This document shows, one piece after another, positions 1 to 5,081 of a stretch of DNA of 6,427 nucleotides. The notes beneath the pieces were generated by a model, which saw only the letters and a list, made by a program, of their open reading frames with translations, was not told the DNA's origin and did not search any database. Positions within the stretch are counted from its first letter, which is position 1, and the number at the start of each line of letters is the position of its first letter. The DNA is taken from positions 1 through 6,427 of the forward strand of contig JAUXGF010000172.1 of assembly GCA_030622395.1 (NCBI GenBank), given 5' to 3'. The DNA is from Calditrichaceae bacterium (GTDB lineage: Bacteria > Calditrichota > Calditrichia > Calditrichales > Calditrichaceae). The position numbers and the translations under genes are program-made.

Positions 1-50
1 GTTCAAAGGGTATGTTCTCAGTTCCTTTGTGGGAACACCCCTAACGGACG
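1..50 (-). promoter_or_regulatory. TPP (thiamine pyrophosphate) riboswitch, 5' half, cut by the window edge
   Basis: Read on the minus strand, this stretch follows the THI-box consensus: AGGGGTG, a small hairpin, the signature CTGAGA (window 21-16), then ATACCC and TTTGAAC, which normally runs on into CCTGATCTGG. Pairing agrees. GTTCC (36-32) pairs with GGAAC (25-21) as the P3 hairpin with a 6-nt loop, and GGGT (40-37) pairs with ACCC (11-8) as P2. CTGAGA lies in the junction that binds the pyrimidine ring of TPP. The 5' strand of P1 would lie in CGTCCGTTA (50-42). The pyrophosphate-sensing half (P4/P5), the 3' strand of P1 and the expression platform lie beyond base 1. The controlled gene is outside the window to the left and should be a thiamine synthesis, salvage or transport gene. 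It is not the TPR gene, which lies upstream of this RNA. Confidence 0.88.
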
Positions 51-53
51 ATG

Positions 54-85
54 CAAAGTTAAAAATTATTACAGTGGAAGTCAAA
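54..85 (-). promoter_or_regulatory. Promoter for the TPP riboswitch transcript
   Basis: On the minus strand TTTG (85-82) is followed 20 nt later by TAACTTTG (61-54), which fits the Bacteroidota housekeeping promoter pattern TTTG/TAnnTTTG. The same bases can be read as a sigma70-like TTGACT (84-79), a 17-nt spacer and a weak TAACTT. Transcription would start a few bases after 54, right at the first base-paired nucleotides of the riboswitch, as expected for a leader RNA. The position supports the call more than the motif does. No convincing terminator separates it from the TPR gene that ends at 138, so read-through from that gene is possible. Confidence 0.5.
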
Positions 86-137
86 TGTATAAATTTATGA
101 TAAGCAGCGCCTGAGTCTTTGGGATCGGTTTGCGGTA

Positions 138-1187
138 TTACTGTGAGCCGCTGTTTAGTCTTGTCAGTTTTTGTCGGCTTTCTTTTAGTAATTGCCTGGC
201 TTGCTCTAATTTTTGCCGCCCTTTTTCCGTAAGCCGGTCATTAAAAGAGCGGTTTAAAACTAAATTGCAGTGTATGTAACAGGACTTGCAATCATCCATT
301 TTCATATAAATCTCCGCTAAGCGCACCTGACAGGCTAACCAGTGCATAGGATTTGCATTAACGTCCTTTTCAATTAAATTCAATAACTTCCGATACGATT
401 TCACCGCCGCGGGATAATTTTTCATTTTATAATAAGTATGAGCGTTAGCCCACCACATGAACTGGCTTTGTGGATATGCTTCCACAATACGGCGCGCATA
501 CTTTAAAGCCTCGTCATATTTTTTATAGTCGAGCAAAACATAGACGAGTTGGTGCATACCCATATATTTGCCGTAAGCTCCTTTTTTAATAGCTTTCTTA
601 ATATAATAAATACCCTCCTCGCGCATATCCGGCACAAAAGGAAGCCATAACAGGAAATTTAGTTTTGTGCTCCGCCAATATTTATACGCGCCTATTCCCA
701 GGTAAGCGTCGTATAAGGCGCCGTCCAATTCGACCGCTTTTTCCAAATTGTTTACAGACTTTAATCCGTTTGACACAGCCTGGTACCAACTTCCGGTTTT
801 ACCTTGATAGTAAGCTAAATAACCATAAGCGCTGCCACGGTAGAAATTAAGACGAGCGATGGCGCTTGAATCGGAATCTGCAATATCTTCAAGCTGCCGC
901 CCGCTTTTTTCTATAACAATCTCTAATGCTTTGATAAACTCGGATTCGTCAAGTTGGTTTTCAAAATGAGTCATCTTTGAATTAAGCAGGGATGCATAAT
1001 AAAAGTAAACCTGAATGCTGGAATCGCCGCTTTCTATTTTATTCACTAAAAGCGATTCGGCTTGATTGAATTGGGTGTTTATAACCAGATCAATACTCTG
1101 TTTTATCCAATCATCACCGGCTGCAAAAGCAAACCGGTTAAAAGTGAGGATAAATATAAATAGAATAATTTTTACTAATTTTTTCAT
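138..1187 (-). CDS. Exported TPR-type helical repeat protein of unknown function
   Basis: 349 aa. The N-terminus (MKKLVKIILFIFILTF, then FAFA|AGDD) is a typical Sec signal peptide with a likely cut after residue 22, so the product should be periplasmic or surface-associated. The mature part is alpha-helical. Residues about 211-278 hold two recognisable TPR-like units (LDYKKYDEALKYARRIVEAYP and its neighbour, KMKNYPAAVKSYRKLL), with further helical pairs at about 110-165 (NFYRGSAYGYLA, DAYLGIGAYKYW) and 287-310. An aromatic segment at 167-187 (YKYWRST, LLWLPFVPD) breaks the repeat pattern. A small cysteine group, C300-x2-C303-x3-C307, sits near the C-terminus, which ends in a charged helix. 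No catalytic motif is visible; TPR folds usually bind other proteins. The gene starts 9 nt after the stop of the metalloprotease gene with no clear Shine-Dalgarno, suggesting cotranscription and translational coupling. Its partner or substrate is unknown. Confidence 0.85.
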   Translation of the reverse strand: MKKLVKIILFIFILTFNRFAFAAGDDWIKQSIDLVINTQFNQAESLLVNKIESGDSSIQVYFYYASLLNSKMTHFENQLDESEFIKALEIVIEKSGRQLEDIADSDSSAIARLNFYRGSAYGYLAYYQGKTGSWYQAVSNGLKSVNNLEKAVELDGALYDAYLGIGAYKYWRSTKLNFLLWLPFVPDMREEGIYYIKKAIKKGAYGKYMGMHQLVYVLLDYKKYDEALKYARRIVEAYPQSQFMWWANAHTYYKMKNYPAAVKSYRKLLNLIEKDVNANPMHWLACQVRLAEIYMKMDDCKSCYIHCNLVLNRSFNDRLTEKGRQKLEQARQLLKESRQKLTRLNSGSQ

Positions 1188-1196
1188 AACTTATAC

Positions 1197-2846
1197 TTAG
1201 CGTATAACGGCAATCTTCCCTTTTTTTTCTAAGCCAGCGGATTTTATAAAATATATATAAACGCCGCTGGCTACGTTTTTGTTTAAGCGGTCTTTTAAAT
1301 CCCAATATGTCAAACCTAAATCCGTTTTAAATTCTTTTATAAGCCTGCCGTTAATTGTAAAAATTGTAATGTGACTATTAGGCGGAACATTATAAAATGT
1401 TAAAAGGTCGTTGCAAGGCTTTACCGGATTTGGGCCGACTTCTATAATAATAGTTGAGTCAACATTGCTTGAATCTTTAAAGATTGAATCTACGATTATT
1501 TTGTAATCTAAATCTGTTATTGACAAATCCGTGGGATTCGTTATTGCTATGACTAAGGTATCCGAAACGCTAACTTGCCCAGCTTGCGGGTAATTAAAAT
1601 TAACCGGTTCTTGGGGAAATTTTGTGGGAGTAAAATGATTGTAGAATCCTGAAGTATCATTGCTTTTTAGAATTGATTTGTATTTATAATTATTCAATCC
1701 GTAAATTAAAATATGGCGCATACGTAACTTATTCACCGATATTCCGAAATTCAAACTGTCATACATTTTAGAATTTAAACTATCATAAAAACAATGTTTA
1801 TCTTCAGCATTAAATTCTATTTGGGGGTAGTTTTCACCTTCGGGATAAAATTGATCCGGCGCCGCCCTGTTTCCTGTATAATACAGCCAGGCTGCGTATT
1901 CATTTTGACTTAAGGCAAATGATGAACCGTTATCTTTCAAAATTATATCAAGCGCGCTTAGAGCGGTTTCTTGTACTATTTGTTCCCACATTTTAACAGC
2001 TATTTCCGCCCCGTATTTCTTTTCCATCATGTGCATGAAAATCGAGTTCCCATATTCCGACCATCCATCATAAGCATTAAAACTGATATTGGAAATATTA
2101 GGGATAAAACTATTAAGATACTGGATATAATCATTAACCTGGTTATAAACATAATCTTCCATCCAGGTAGAGGTCATTTCCATGAAAAAGATATCTTCAT
2201 AACGGAATTGATAACCGAGTTGTATGGCGTGATTAAATTCATGAGCGGCGGTAACTTTAAGGGCGTCTAATCCCTTAGTATAAAAGCCGCTTTCAAAGTT
2301 ACTGTGTATTTCTATATAGCTTGTATAATTAGTTCCGGGCAGAGAGGGAATATCCTCCATAGTAAAACATGTCTGACCGTAATAACTAAATTTAGTAAAA
2401 TAAACATGGTATATATCAACCGGATTGCCTTCTTGATTTGGCGGCGCCTGAAAGCCCATTTCATCGACTTCCACCTGCCGGACATGATCTAAAATTACAG
2501 CGGCGGAATCAATATAATCCGGGACGCCGTTCCCCGATGAATCAGGGGAGGGCACAGCGTGATATCCGCTTGTATCGTAATGCAGCATAAAATGCCCCGA
2601 AGGGCTGATAAGACTGTCTTGCCTGACCGGCGGCTGCATAAGCGTTTTTGCCAATTTCTGCATATTCGGGCTTAATTCATGGAAATGCAGGTTAAGTTCA
2701 ATTTGCCAGCGGAAGCCGCAATGTCCGCCCTCAGGGGGAGGAATATTGTAAATACGGGAATTAATATACGCTTCCAACTCTTCCATTGTATCGCTAAAGC
2801 TAAACAAGGGCAATAAAAACATAATAATAAATAATAATTTTCTCAT
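1197..2846 (-). CDS. Secreted MXAN_6640-type zinc metalloprotease with a T9SS-like C-terminal sorting domain
   Basis: 549 aa. A signal peptide (MRKLLFIIMFLLPLFSFS, cut near residue 18) is followed by a prodomain-like region. An acidic loop at 102-113 (DSSGNGVPDYID) resembles a calcium-binding loop. The catalytic site is HEFNH at 202-206: H202 and H206 are predicted zinc ligands and E203 the general base. FMEMTSTWMEDY at 221-232 supplies a downstream acidic ligand, E223 or E230, as in gluzincins. The HEFxHAIQ...E.T.TWMED layout matches what I recall of the MXAN_6640 putative metalloprotease family. The last ~80 residues (from GPNPV at 471 to the end) form a small beta domain with INGRLIKEF, ASGVYIYFI and KKGKIAVIR. 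This is the pattern of a type A T9SS C-terminal domain, so the protein is probably exported across the outer membrane and anchored or released. The ATG is supported by the signal peptide directly after it; only a weak AGAG precedes it. It probably heads a two-gene operon with the TPR protein. Substrate unknown. Confidence 0.87.
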   Translation of the reverse strand: MRKLLFIIMFLLPLFSFSDTMEELEAYINSRIYNIPPPEGGHCGFRWQIELNLHFHELSPNMQKLAKTLMQPPVRQDSLISPSGHFMLHYDTSGYHAVPSPDSSGNGVPDYIDSAAVILDHVRQVEVDEMGFQAPPNQEGNPVDIYHVYFTKFSYYGQTCFTMEDIPSLPGTNYTSYIEIHSNFESGFYTKGLDALKVTAAHEFNHAIQLGYQFRYEDIFFMEMTSTWMEDYVYNQVNDYIQYLNSFIPNISNISFNAYDGWSEYGNSIFMHMMEKKYGAEIAVKMWEQIVQETALSALDIILKDNGSSFALSQNEYAAWLYYTGNRAAPDQFYPEGENYPQIEFNAEDKHCFYDSLNSKMYDSLNFGISVNKLRMRHILIYGLNNYKYKSILKSNDTSGFYNHFTPTKFPQEPVNFNYPQAGQVSVSDTLVIAITNPTDLSITDLDYKIIVDSIFKDSSNVDSTIIIEVGPNPVKPCNDLLTFYNVPPNSHITIFTINGRLIKEFKTDLGLTYWDLKDRLNKNVASGVYIYFIKSAGLEKKGKIAVIR

Positions 2847-2900
2847 ATTTTTTCTCTTAATAACGAATTTTGTAAACCACCCTTTGCCATCCCGACCAGA

Positions 2901-3044
2901 GACAATAATGGATGGAAATTTGATAGAACACAGATAACATAGATTTTCACGGATTAAATTTTTTTATGTTTTACAATCAGCGTTAATCTGTGTTATCCGT
3001 ATTATCCGTGTTCTGTTTTTAACTTACAATGGACAATAATTGAT
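2901..3044. repeat. Near-identical 13-nt direct repeats flanking an inverted-repeat element
   Basis: GACAATAATGGAT at 2901-2913 and GACAATAATTGAT at 3032-3044 match at 12 of 13 positions and lie on either side of the 2925-3014 inverted repeat, 11 and 17 nt outside its ends. They could be remnants of a target duplication, or part of a longer repeat unit than the arms alone show. The motif is AT-rich, so chance is possible. Confidence 0.4.
2925..3014. repeat. 90-nt inverted repeat built from ~9-bp ACACGGATA-like units
   Basis: The left arm (2925-2956) reads AGAACACAGATAACATAGAT and continues TTTCACGGATTA. The reverse complement of the right arm (2983-3014) begins AGAACACGGATAATACGGAT, matching 16 of the first 20 positions. 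Each arm is itself a run of degenerate ~9-bp units (ACACRGATA, AyAyRGATT), so the element is both tandem and inverted. An AT-rich loop of about 26 nt separates the arms. From memory, very similar ACACGGATTA-type intergenic repeats occur in many uncultured bacteria. No ORF or transposase is attached. The function is unknown; it could form a cruciform in DNA or a long hairpin in RNA. Confidence 0.8.
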
Positions 3045-3092
3045 TACTAATAACTTTAATTTAAACTCATTTTCAAATAAAAAACTTTTTAT

Positions 3093-3297
3093 CCTGGATT
3101 ATTCATTCCCGAAAATAGGTATGCCACTCCCGAAGGGATCCCTTTCGGGAAAAGGCGCTAAGTCACAAAGATTATTAATGATAGTAAGGAAGAAGCTTCA
3201 AAAGTAAGTTTGATTTATTAAACTGAAGATTAAACCTTAACCTTAATATTTTAATTCCTTTGTGTCTTCGTGACTTTGTGGCTATGAATTATTCAGG
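3093..3297. repeat. 205-nt inverted repeat with 8-bp CACAAAGT-like units in its arms
   Basis: The outer arms are CCTGGATTATTCAT (3093-3106) and ATGAATTATTCAGG (3284-3297), complementary at 12 of 14 positions. Directly inside on the right is 3258-3283, which on the minus strand reads as tandem 8-bp units CACAAAGT, CACGAAGA, CACAAAGG. Its partner on the left, 3153-3171, is complementary to 3265-3283 at 15 of 19 positions. On the right the outer and inner arms touch; on the left they are 46 nt apart (see 3107-3152). The element ends 11 nt from the der stop codon. From memory, GCCACAAAGTCACGAAGACA-like intergenic repeats are widespread in environmental genomes. No coding capacity is seen. Confidence 0.75.
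3107..3152. repeat. 46-nt insert in a repeat arm, carrying a GGGATCCC-centred palindrome
   Basis: Bases 3128-3150 form a near-perfect palindrome: TCCCGAA, then GGGATCCC, then TTTCGGGA, with one unpaired base. TCCCGAA also occurs at 3107-3113, the left edge of the insert. This stretch has no counterpart in the right arm of the surrounding inverted repeat and so looks inserted. The same kind of palindrome recurs at 4730-4751 and 4853-4874. Confidence 0.65.
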
Positions 3298-3308
3298 TTA
3301 TATCGGAT

Positions 3309-4619
3309 TTATTTTTTCCTGAAAGACATAATCAGCGGCGCGCCGATAAAGCCATATTTTGCGCGCAGCCTGTTTTCTAAAAACCGCTGATAGCTTTCGA
3401 TAATTAAATCCGGATAATTACTGTAAAAAACAAATACAGGAGGTTTTGTTTTTACTTGCGATACATAGTTAATCTTAATTTCCTTACCGCGCGCCGCAGG
3501 CGGAGTTTTTTCTTTTATCAGCGGCAGGAAAAAATCGTTTAACTCTGATGTGCTGATACGCTTTTGTCTTTCTTCATAAACAAAGGTGGCTAAATCGAGC
3601 GCTTTATACAAACGCTGTTTATTCAGCACAGAGATATAAATCTGCGGTATAAAGCGCAGCACCCCTAAACGATCTGTATATTTCTTTTTATATTCCTCTA
3701 TTGTTTTATGGTCTTTTTCAATCAAATCCCATTTATTTAATAACAATACAACGCCTTTATGCTGAGAAGCCGCTTCATTTAATATTATCGCATCCTGCCG
3801 GCTGAGTCCTTCGTTTATATCCACCATATAGATAACCACATCAGCGCGCTGGATACTTCTAAATGTACGCAAATTACTGTAGAATAAAACATTTTCTTTG
3901 ATCCGGCTCTTCCTTTTTAGTCCTGCCGTGTCAATTAAAAGATACTCCCGCTTTTTATACATTAGTTTTGAATCAATAGGATCACGCGTTGTGCCCGGAA
4001 TTTCCGTAACAATAGACCTGGTCTGTTCTAAAAGCGTATTAACCAGCGAGGACTTGCCCACGTTCTCCCTGCCGATAACCGCCAGTTTAATCATATTATC
4101 ATCTTTATCCTGTACAGCATATTTTTTGACGCTGCCTACCACAACATCAAGTAAATCCCCGGATTGCCTTCCGGTCATAGCTGAAACCGGGTAAGGCTCT
4201 TCCAAACCAAGATTGTAAAACTGACCGACTTCTGATTCGTCTCTCATATCATCAACTTTATTCACTACCAAAAGCGTATCTTTTCCTGAATGCCGTAATG
4301 TTAAGGCCATCTTCTCGTCCACATCCGTAATTCCTGTACGGGCGTCAACCAGTAAGATGACGACGTCAGCTTCATCAATGGCAATTTCTACTTGCTCTTT
4401 AATTGCCTGATCGATTATTTTTTTTGCTTTAGGCATATATCCGCCTGTATCGACCAGCATAAACTGCTGTCCGTTCCAGGTTACCGAATCATAATTACGG
4501 TCGCGGGTAACGCCCGGCTGGTCATCTACTATTGCCTTCCTGCGTCCGATTAATCTGTTAAATAAAGTTGACTTGCCGACATTCGGTCTGCCGACGATGG
4601 CTACTATTGGCTGTCCCAT
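3309..4619 (-). CDS. der: GTPase Der (EngA), 50S ribosome assembly factor
   Basis: 436 aa, the normal length for Der, with the diagnostic tandem G-domains. Domain 1: P-loop GRPNVGKS (10-17), switch I PGVTRD (35-40), DTGG (57-60), NKVD (120-123), SAM (146-148). Domain 2: GRENVGKS (183-190), PGTTRD (208-213), DTAG (230-233), NKWD (295-298). A C-terminal KH-like RNA-binding domain covers about 350-436 and ends in the basic MSFRKK. Der binds and hydrolyses GTP and is needed for maturation of the 50S subunit; it is usually essential. The second-domain G5 region, normally SALTGQR, is SVLNKQR here (330-336), a mild divergence in a guanine-contacting loop. Only a weak AGAG precedes the ATG. The DUF512 gene lies upstream on the same strand, separated by a repeat-filled 462-nt spacer, so cotranscription is uncertain. 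Confidence 0.98.
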   Translation of the reverse strand: MGQPIVAIVGRPNVGKSTLFNRLIGRRKAIVDDQPGVTRDRNYDSVTWNGQQFMLVDTGGYMPKAKKIIDQAIKEQVEIAIDEADVVILLVDARTGITDVDEKMALTLRHSGKDTLLVVNKVDDMRDESEVGQFYNLGLEEPYPVSAMTGRQSGDLLDVVVGSVKKYAVQDKDDNMIKLAVIGRENVGKSSLVNTLLEQTRSIVTEIPGTTRDPIDSKLMYKKREYLLIDTAGLKRKSRIKENVLFYSNLRTFRSIQRADVVIYMVDINEGLSRQDAIILNEAASQHKGVVLLLNKWDLIEKDHKTIEEYKKKYTDRLGVLRFIPQIYISVLNKQRLYKALDLATFVYEERQKRISTSELNDFFLPLIKEKTPPAARGKEIKINYVSQVKTKPPVFVFYSNYPDLIIESYQRFLENRLRAKYGFIGAPLIMSFRKK

Positions 4620-4677
4620 AATTTTACTCTATATTTTTGTATAGTCCCGAATGACAGGGTGTTGCAGAACCCTTAAA

Positions 4678-4693
4678 AAGCCTTAAAAGGCTT
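4678..4693. terminator. Perfect 7-bp hairpin, possible bidirectional terminator
   Basis: AAGCCTT-AA-AAGGCTT is a perfect stem, extended by CCTT (4671-4674) with AAGG (4694-4697) across a small bulge. On the minus strand the stem runs directly into a short T stretch (GGCTTTTT), so it could end DUF512 transcripts before der. On the plus strand TTTTTT follows only after about 9 nt. No plus-strand gene is present to terminate. If it does terminate on the minus strand, der needs its own promoter within 4620-4677, where I see only a very weak candidate. Confidence 0.35.
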
Positions 4694-4720
4694 AAGGATT
4701 GGTTTTTTAGTTCATTTATG

Positions 4721-4760
4721 CCCGACTTATCCCGAGGGGATCCCTGTGGGAAAAGTCGGG
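4721..4760. repeat. Palindromic module: CCCGACTT stem around a GGGATCCC core
   Basis: CCCGACTT (4721-4728) pairs perfectly with AAGTCGGG (4753-4760). Inside are TCCC (4730-4733) with GGGA (4748-4751) and the self-complementary GGGATCCC (4737-4744). It is the second copy of the palindrome family also seen at 3128-3150 and 4853-4874. Confidence 0.75.
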
Positions 4761-4812
4761 GCTATTCATATGAAGTTCAATGAGTTATGGTAAAATGAAT
4801 AGCCCCGAGCTT
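4753..4812. repeat. Long hairpin: GGGGCTATTCAT arms
   Basis: GGGGCTATTCAT (4758-4769) and ATGAATAGCCCC (4795-4806) are perfect 12-bp complements. With one bulged G the stem extends to AAGTCGGGGCTATTCAT (4753-4769) against 4795-4812. The loop is 25 nt. The stem shares bases with the 4721-4760 module and the 4804-4821 hairpin, so these folds compete. A perfect 10-bp palindrome, TTCATATGAA, sits at 4765-4774. Confidence 0.75.
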
Positions 4813-4821
4813 TAGCTCGGG
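4804..4821. repeat. Perfect 8-bp hairpin CCCGAGCT/AGCTCGGG
   Basis: CCCGAGCT-TT-AGCTCGGG is a perfect GC-rich inverted repeat with a 2-nt spacer; in RNA the loop would open to at least 4 nt. No T-run follows on either strand, so it is not an obvious intrinsic terminator. Very short CCCGAGCT-type hairpins of this kind often recur between genes in environmental genomes (from memory). Confidence 0.7.
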
Positions 4822-4845
4822 AATTATGCGCAACCATGAATTTTT

Positions 4846-4879
4846 GGGCTTTTCCCATAGGGATCACTGTGTGAAGCCC
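4846..4879. repeat. Third palindromic module: GGGCTT stem around a degenerate core
   Basis: GGGCTT (4846-4851) pairs with AAGCCC (4874-4879). The enclosed core (4853-4874) reads TCCCATAGGGATCACTGTG then TGA. It aligns with the core at 4730-4751 and is a decayed version of the same palindrome (GGGATCAC instead of GGGATCCC, GTGTGA instead of GTGGGA). Confidence 0.65.
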
Positions 4880-4906
4880 TAATCTGCAACAGCCTGTTAA
4901 TCGGGA

Positions 4907-5024
4907 TAAATTACCAAAACTTGTTTGCTTGCGGATTTTGGGATTTTGAATTTAGATATTGTTATTTATTTGTTATTTTTCGTTTATAATTTATTATTTT
5001 TTAAATAAATCATTAATTAATGTA
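4907..5024. other. AT-rich, low-complexity spacer downstream of DUF512
   Basis: No gene is visible. It contains a tandem GGATTTTG x2 (4933-4948), TTATTT-type simple repeats (4961-4980), long A/T runs and a perfect 12-bp palindrome CATTAATTAATG (5011-5022). It looks like ordinary degenerate intergenic DNA. Confidence 0.5.
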
Positions 5025-5052
5025 AAAGAGCCCCTTCTCTTTATAAAAAGAG
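5025..5052 (-). terminator. Weak terminator-like hairpins after DUF512
   Basis: About 30 nt past the DUF512 stop codon, the minus strand can form CTCTTT-TTAT-AAAGAG (5052-5037) or, using the same AAAGAG, AAAGAG-AAGGGG-CTCTTT followed by TTT-like sequence (5042-5025). The two stems exclude each other. Both are short and AT-rich, so termination is likely weak. Just upstream (5057-5083) is a near-tandem run of TAATCTTT. Confidence 0.3.
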
Positions 5053-5081
5053 GATAAATCTTTTCTTTAATCTTTTAATCT

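Larger units (their letters stand above)
2847..3308. other. Repeat-rich 462-nt spacer with no gene
   Basis: This spacer lies between the der stop codon and the start of the metalloprotease gene. I see no convincing ORF, tRNA or other RNA gene. About two thirds of it is made up of two inverted-repeat elements described separately (2925-3014 and 3093-3297). The rest is AT-rich: 2847-2924 should contain the leader of the metalloprotease gene, and 3015-3092 is plain AT-rich sequence. I could not pick a convincing promoter for the metalloprotease; the repeats occupy the region where it would be sought. No clear terminator follows der. Confidence 0.7.
4645..4906. repeat. 262-nt composite element bounded by 24-nt inverted repeats
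   Basis: TCCCGAATGACAGGGTGTTG then CAGA (4645-4668) is complementary to 4883-4906 at 21 of 24 positions, including an unbroken TGTTGCAGA / TCTGCAACA block. Between the arms lie a series of smaller hairpins listed separately (4678-4693, 4721-4760, 4753-4812, 4804-4821, 4846-4879). It has no ORF of note. It has the layout of a MITE-like element or of several palindromes gathered in one place. I see no clear target-site duplication: the left flank is GTATAG and the right flank TAAATT. It fills most of the spacer upstream of der and, if transcribed with DUF512, would form a highly folded RNA. Confidence 0.7.

Noticed and set aside
133..152. GCGG...CCGC hairpin over the stop codon of the TPR gene as a terminator
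   Set aside because: Only 4 bp with a 12-nt loop and no T-run after it.
665..850. Plus-strand open frame of 61 codons inside the TPR gene
   Set aside because: It lies wholly antisense to a well-supported gene, has no family signature and no visible ribosome binding site.
1971..2270. Plus-strand open frame of 99 codons inside the metalloprotease gene
   Set aside because: Antisense to the HEFNH active-site region; no independent support.
2925..3297. CRISPR array
   Set aside because: The repeated units are 8-9 bp, contiguous and in inverted orientation, without regular repeat-spacer alternation and without cas genes.
3898..4194. Plus-strand open frame of 98 codons inside der
   Set aside because: Antisense to the conserved GTPase motifs of der; a by-product of that gene's codon pattern.
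4620..4660. sigma70-like promoter for der (CTGTCA, 18 nt, TATAGA on the minus strand)
   Set aside because: Both boxes are weak and the region is AT-rich; no Bacteroidota-type TAnnTTTG box is present, so I do not call it.
2847..5081. The two long spacers are both exactly 462 nt, suggesting duplication
   Set aside because: Their contents differ; only the short palindrome cores are shared. The equal length appears to be coincidence.
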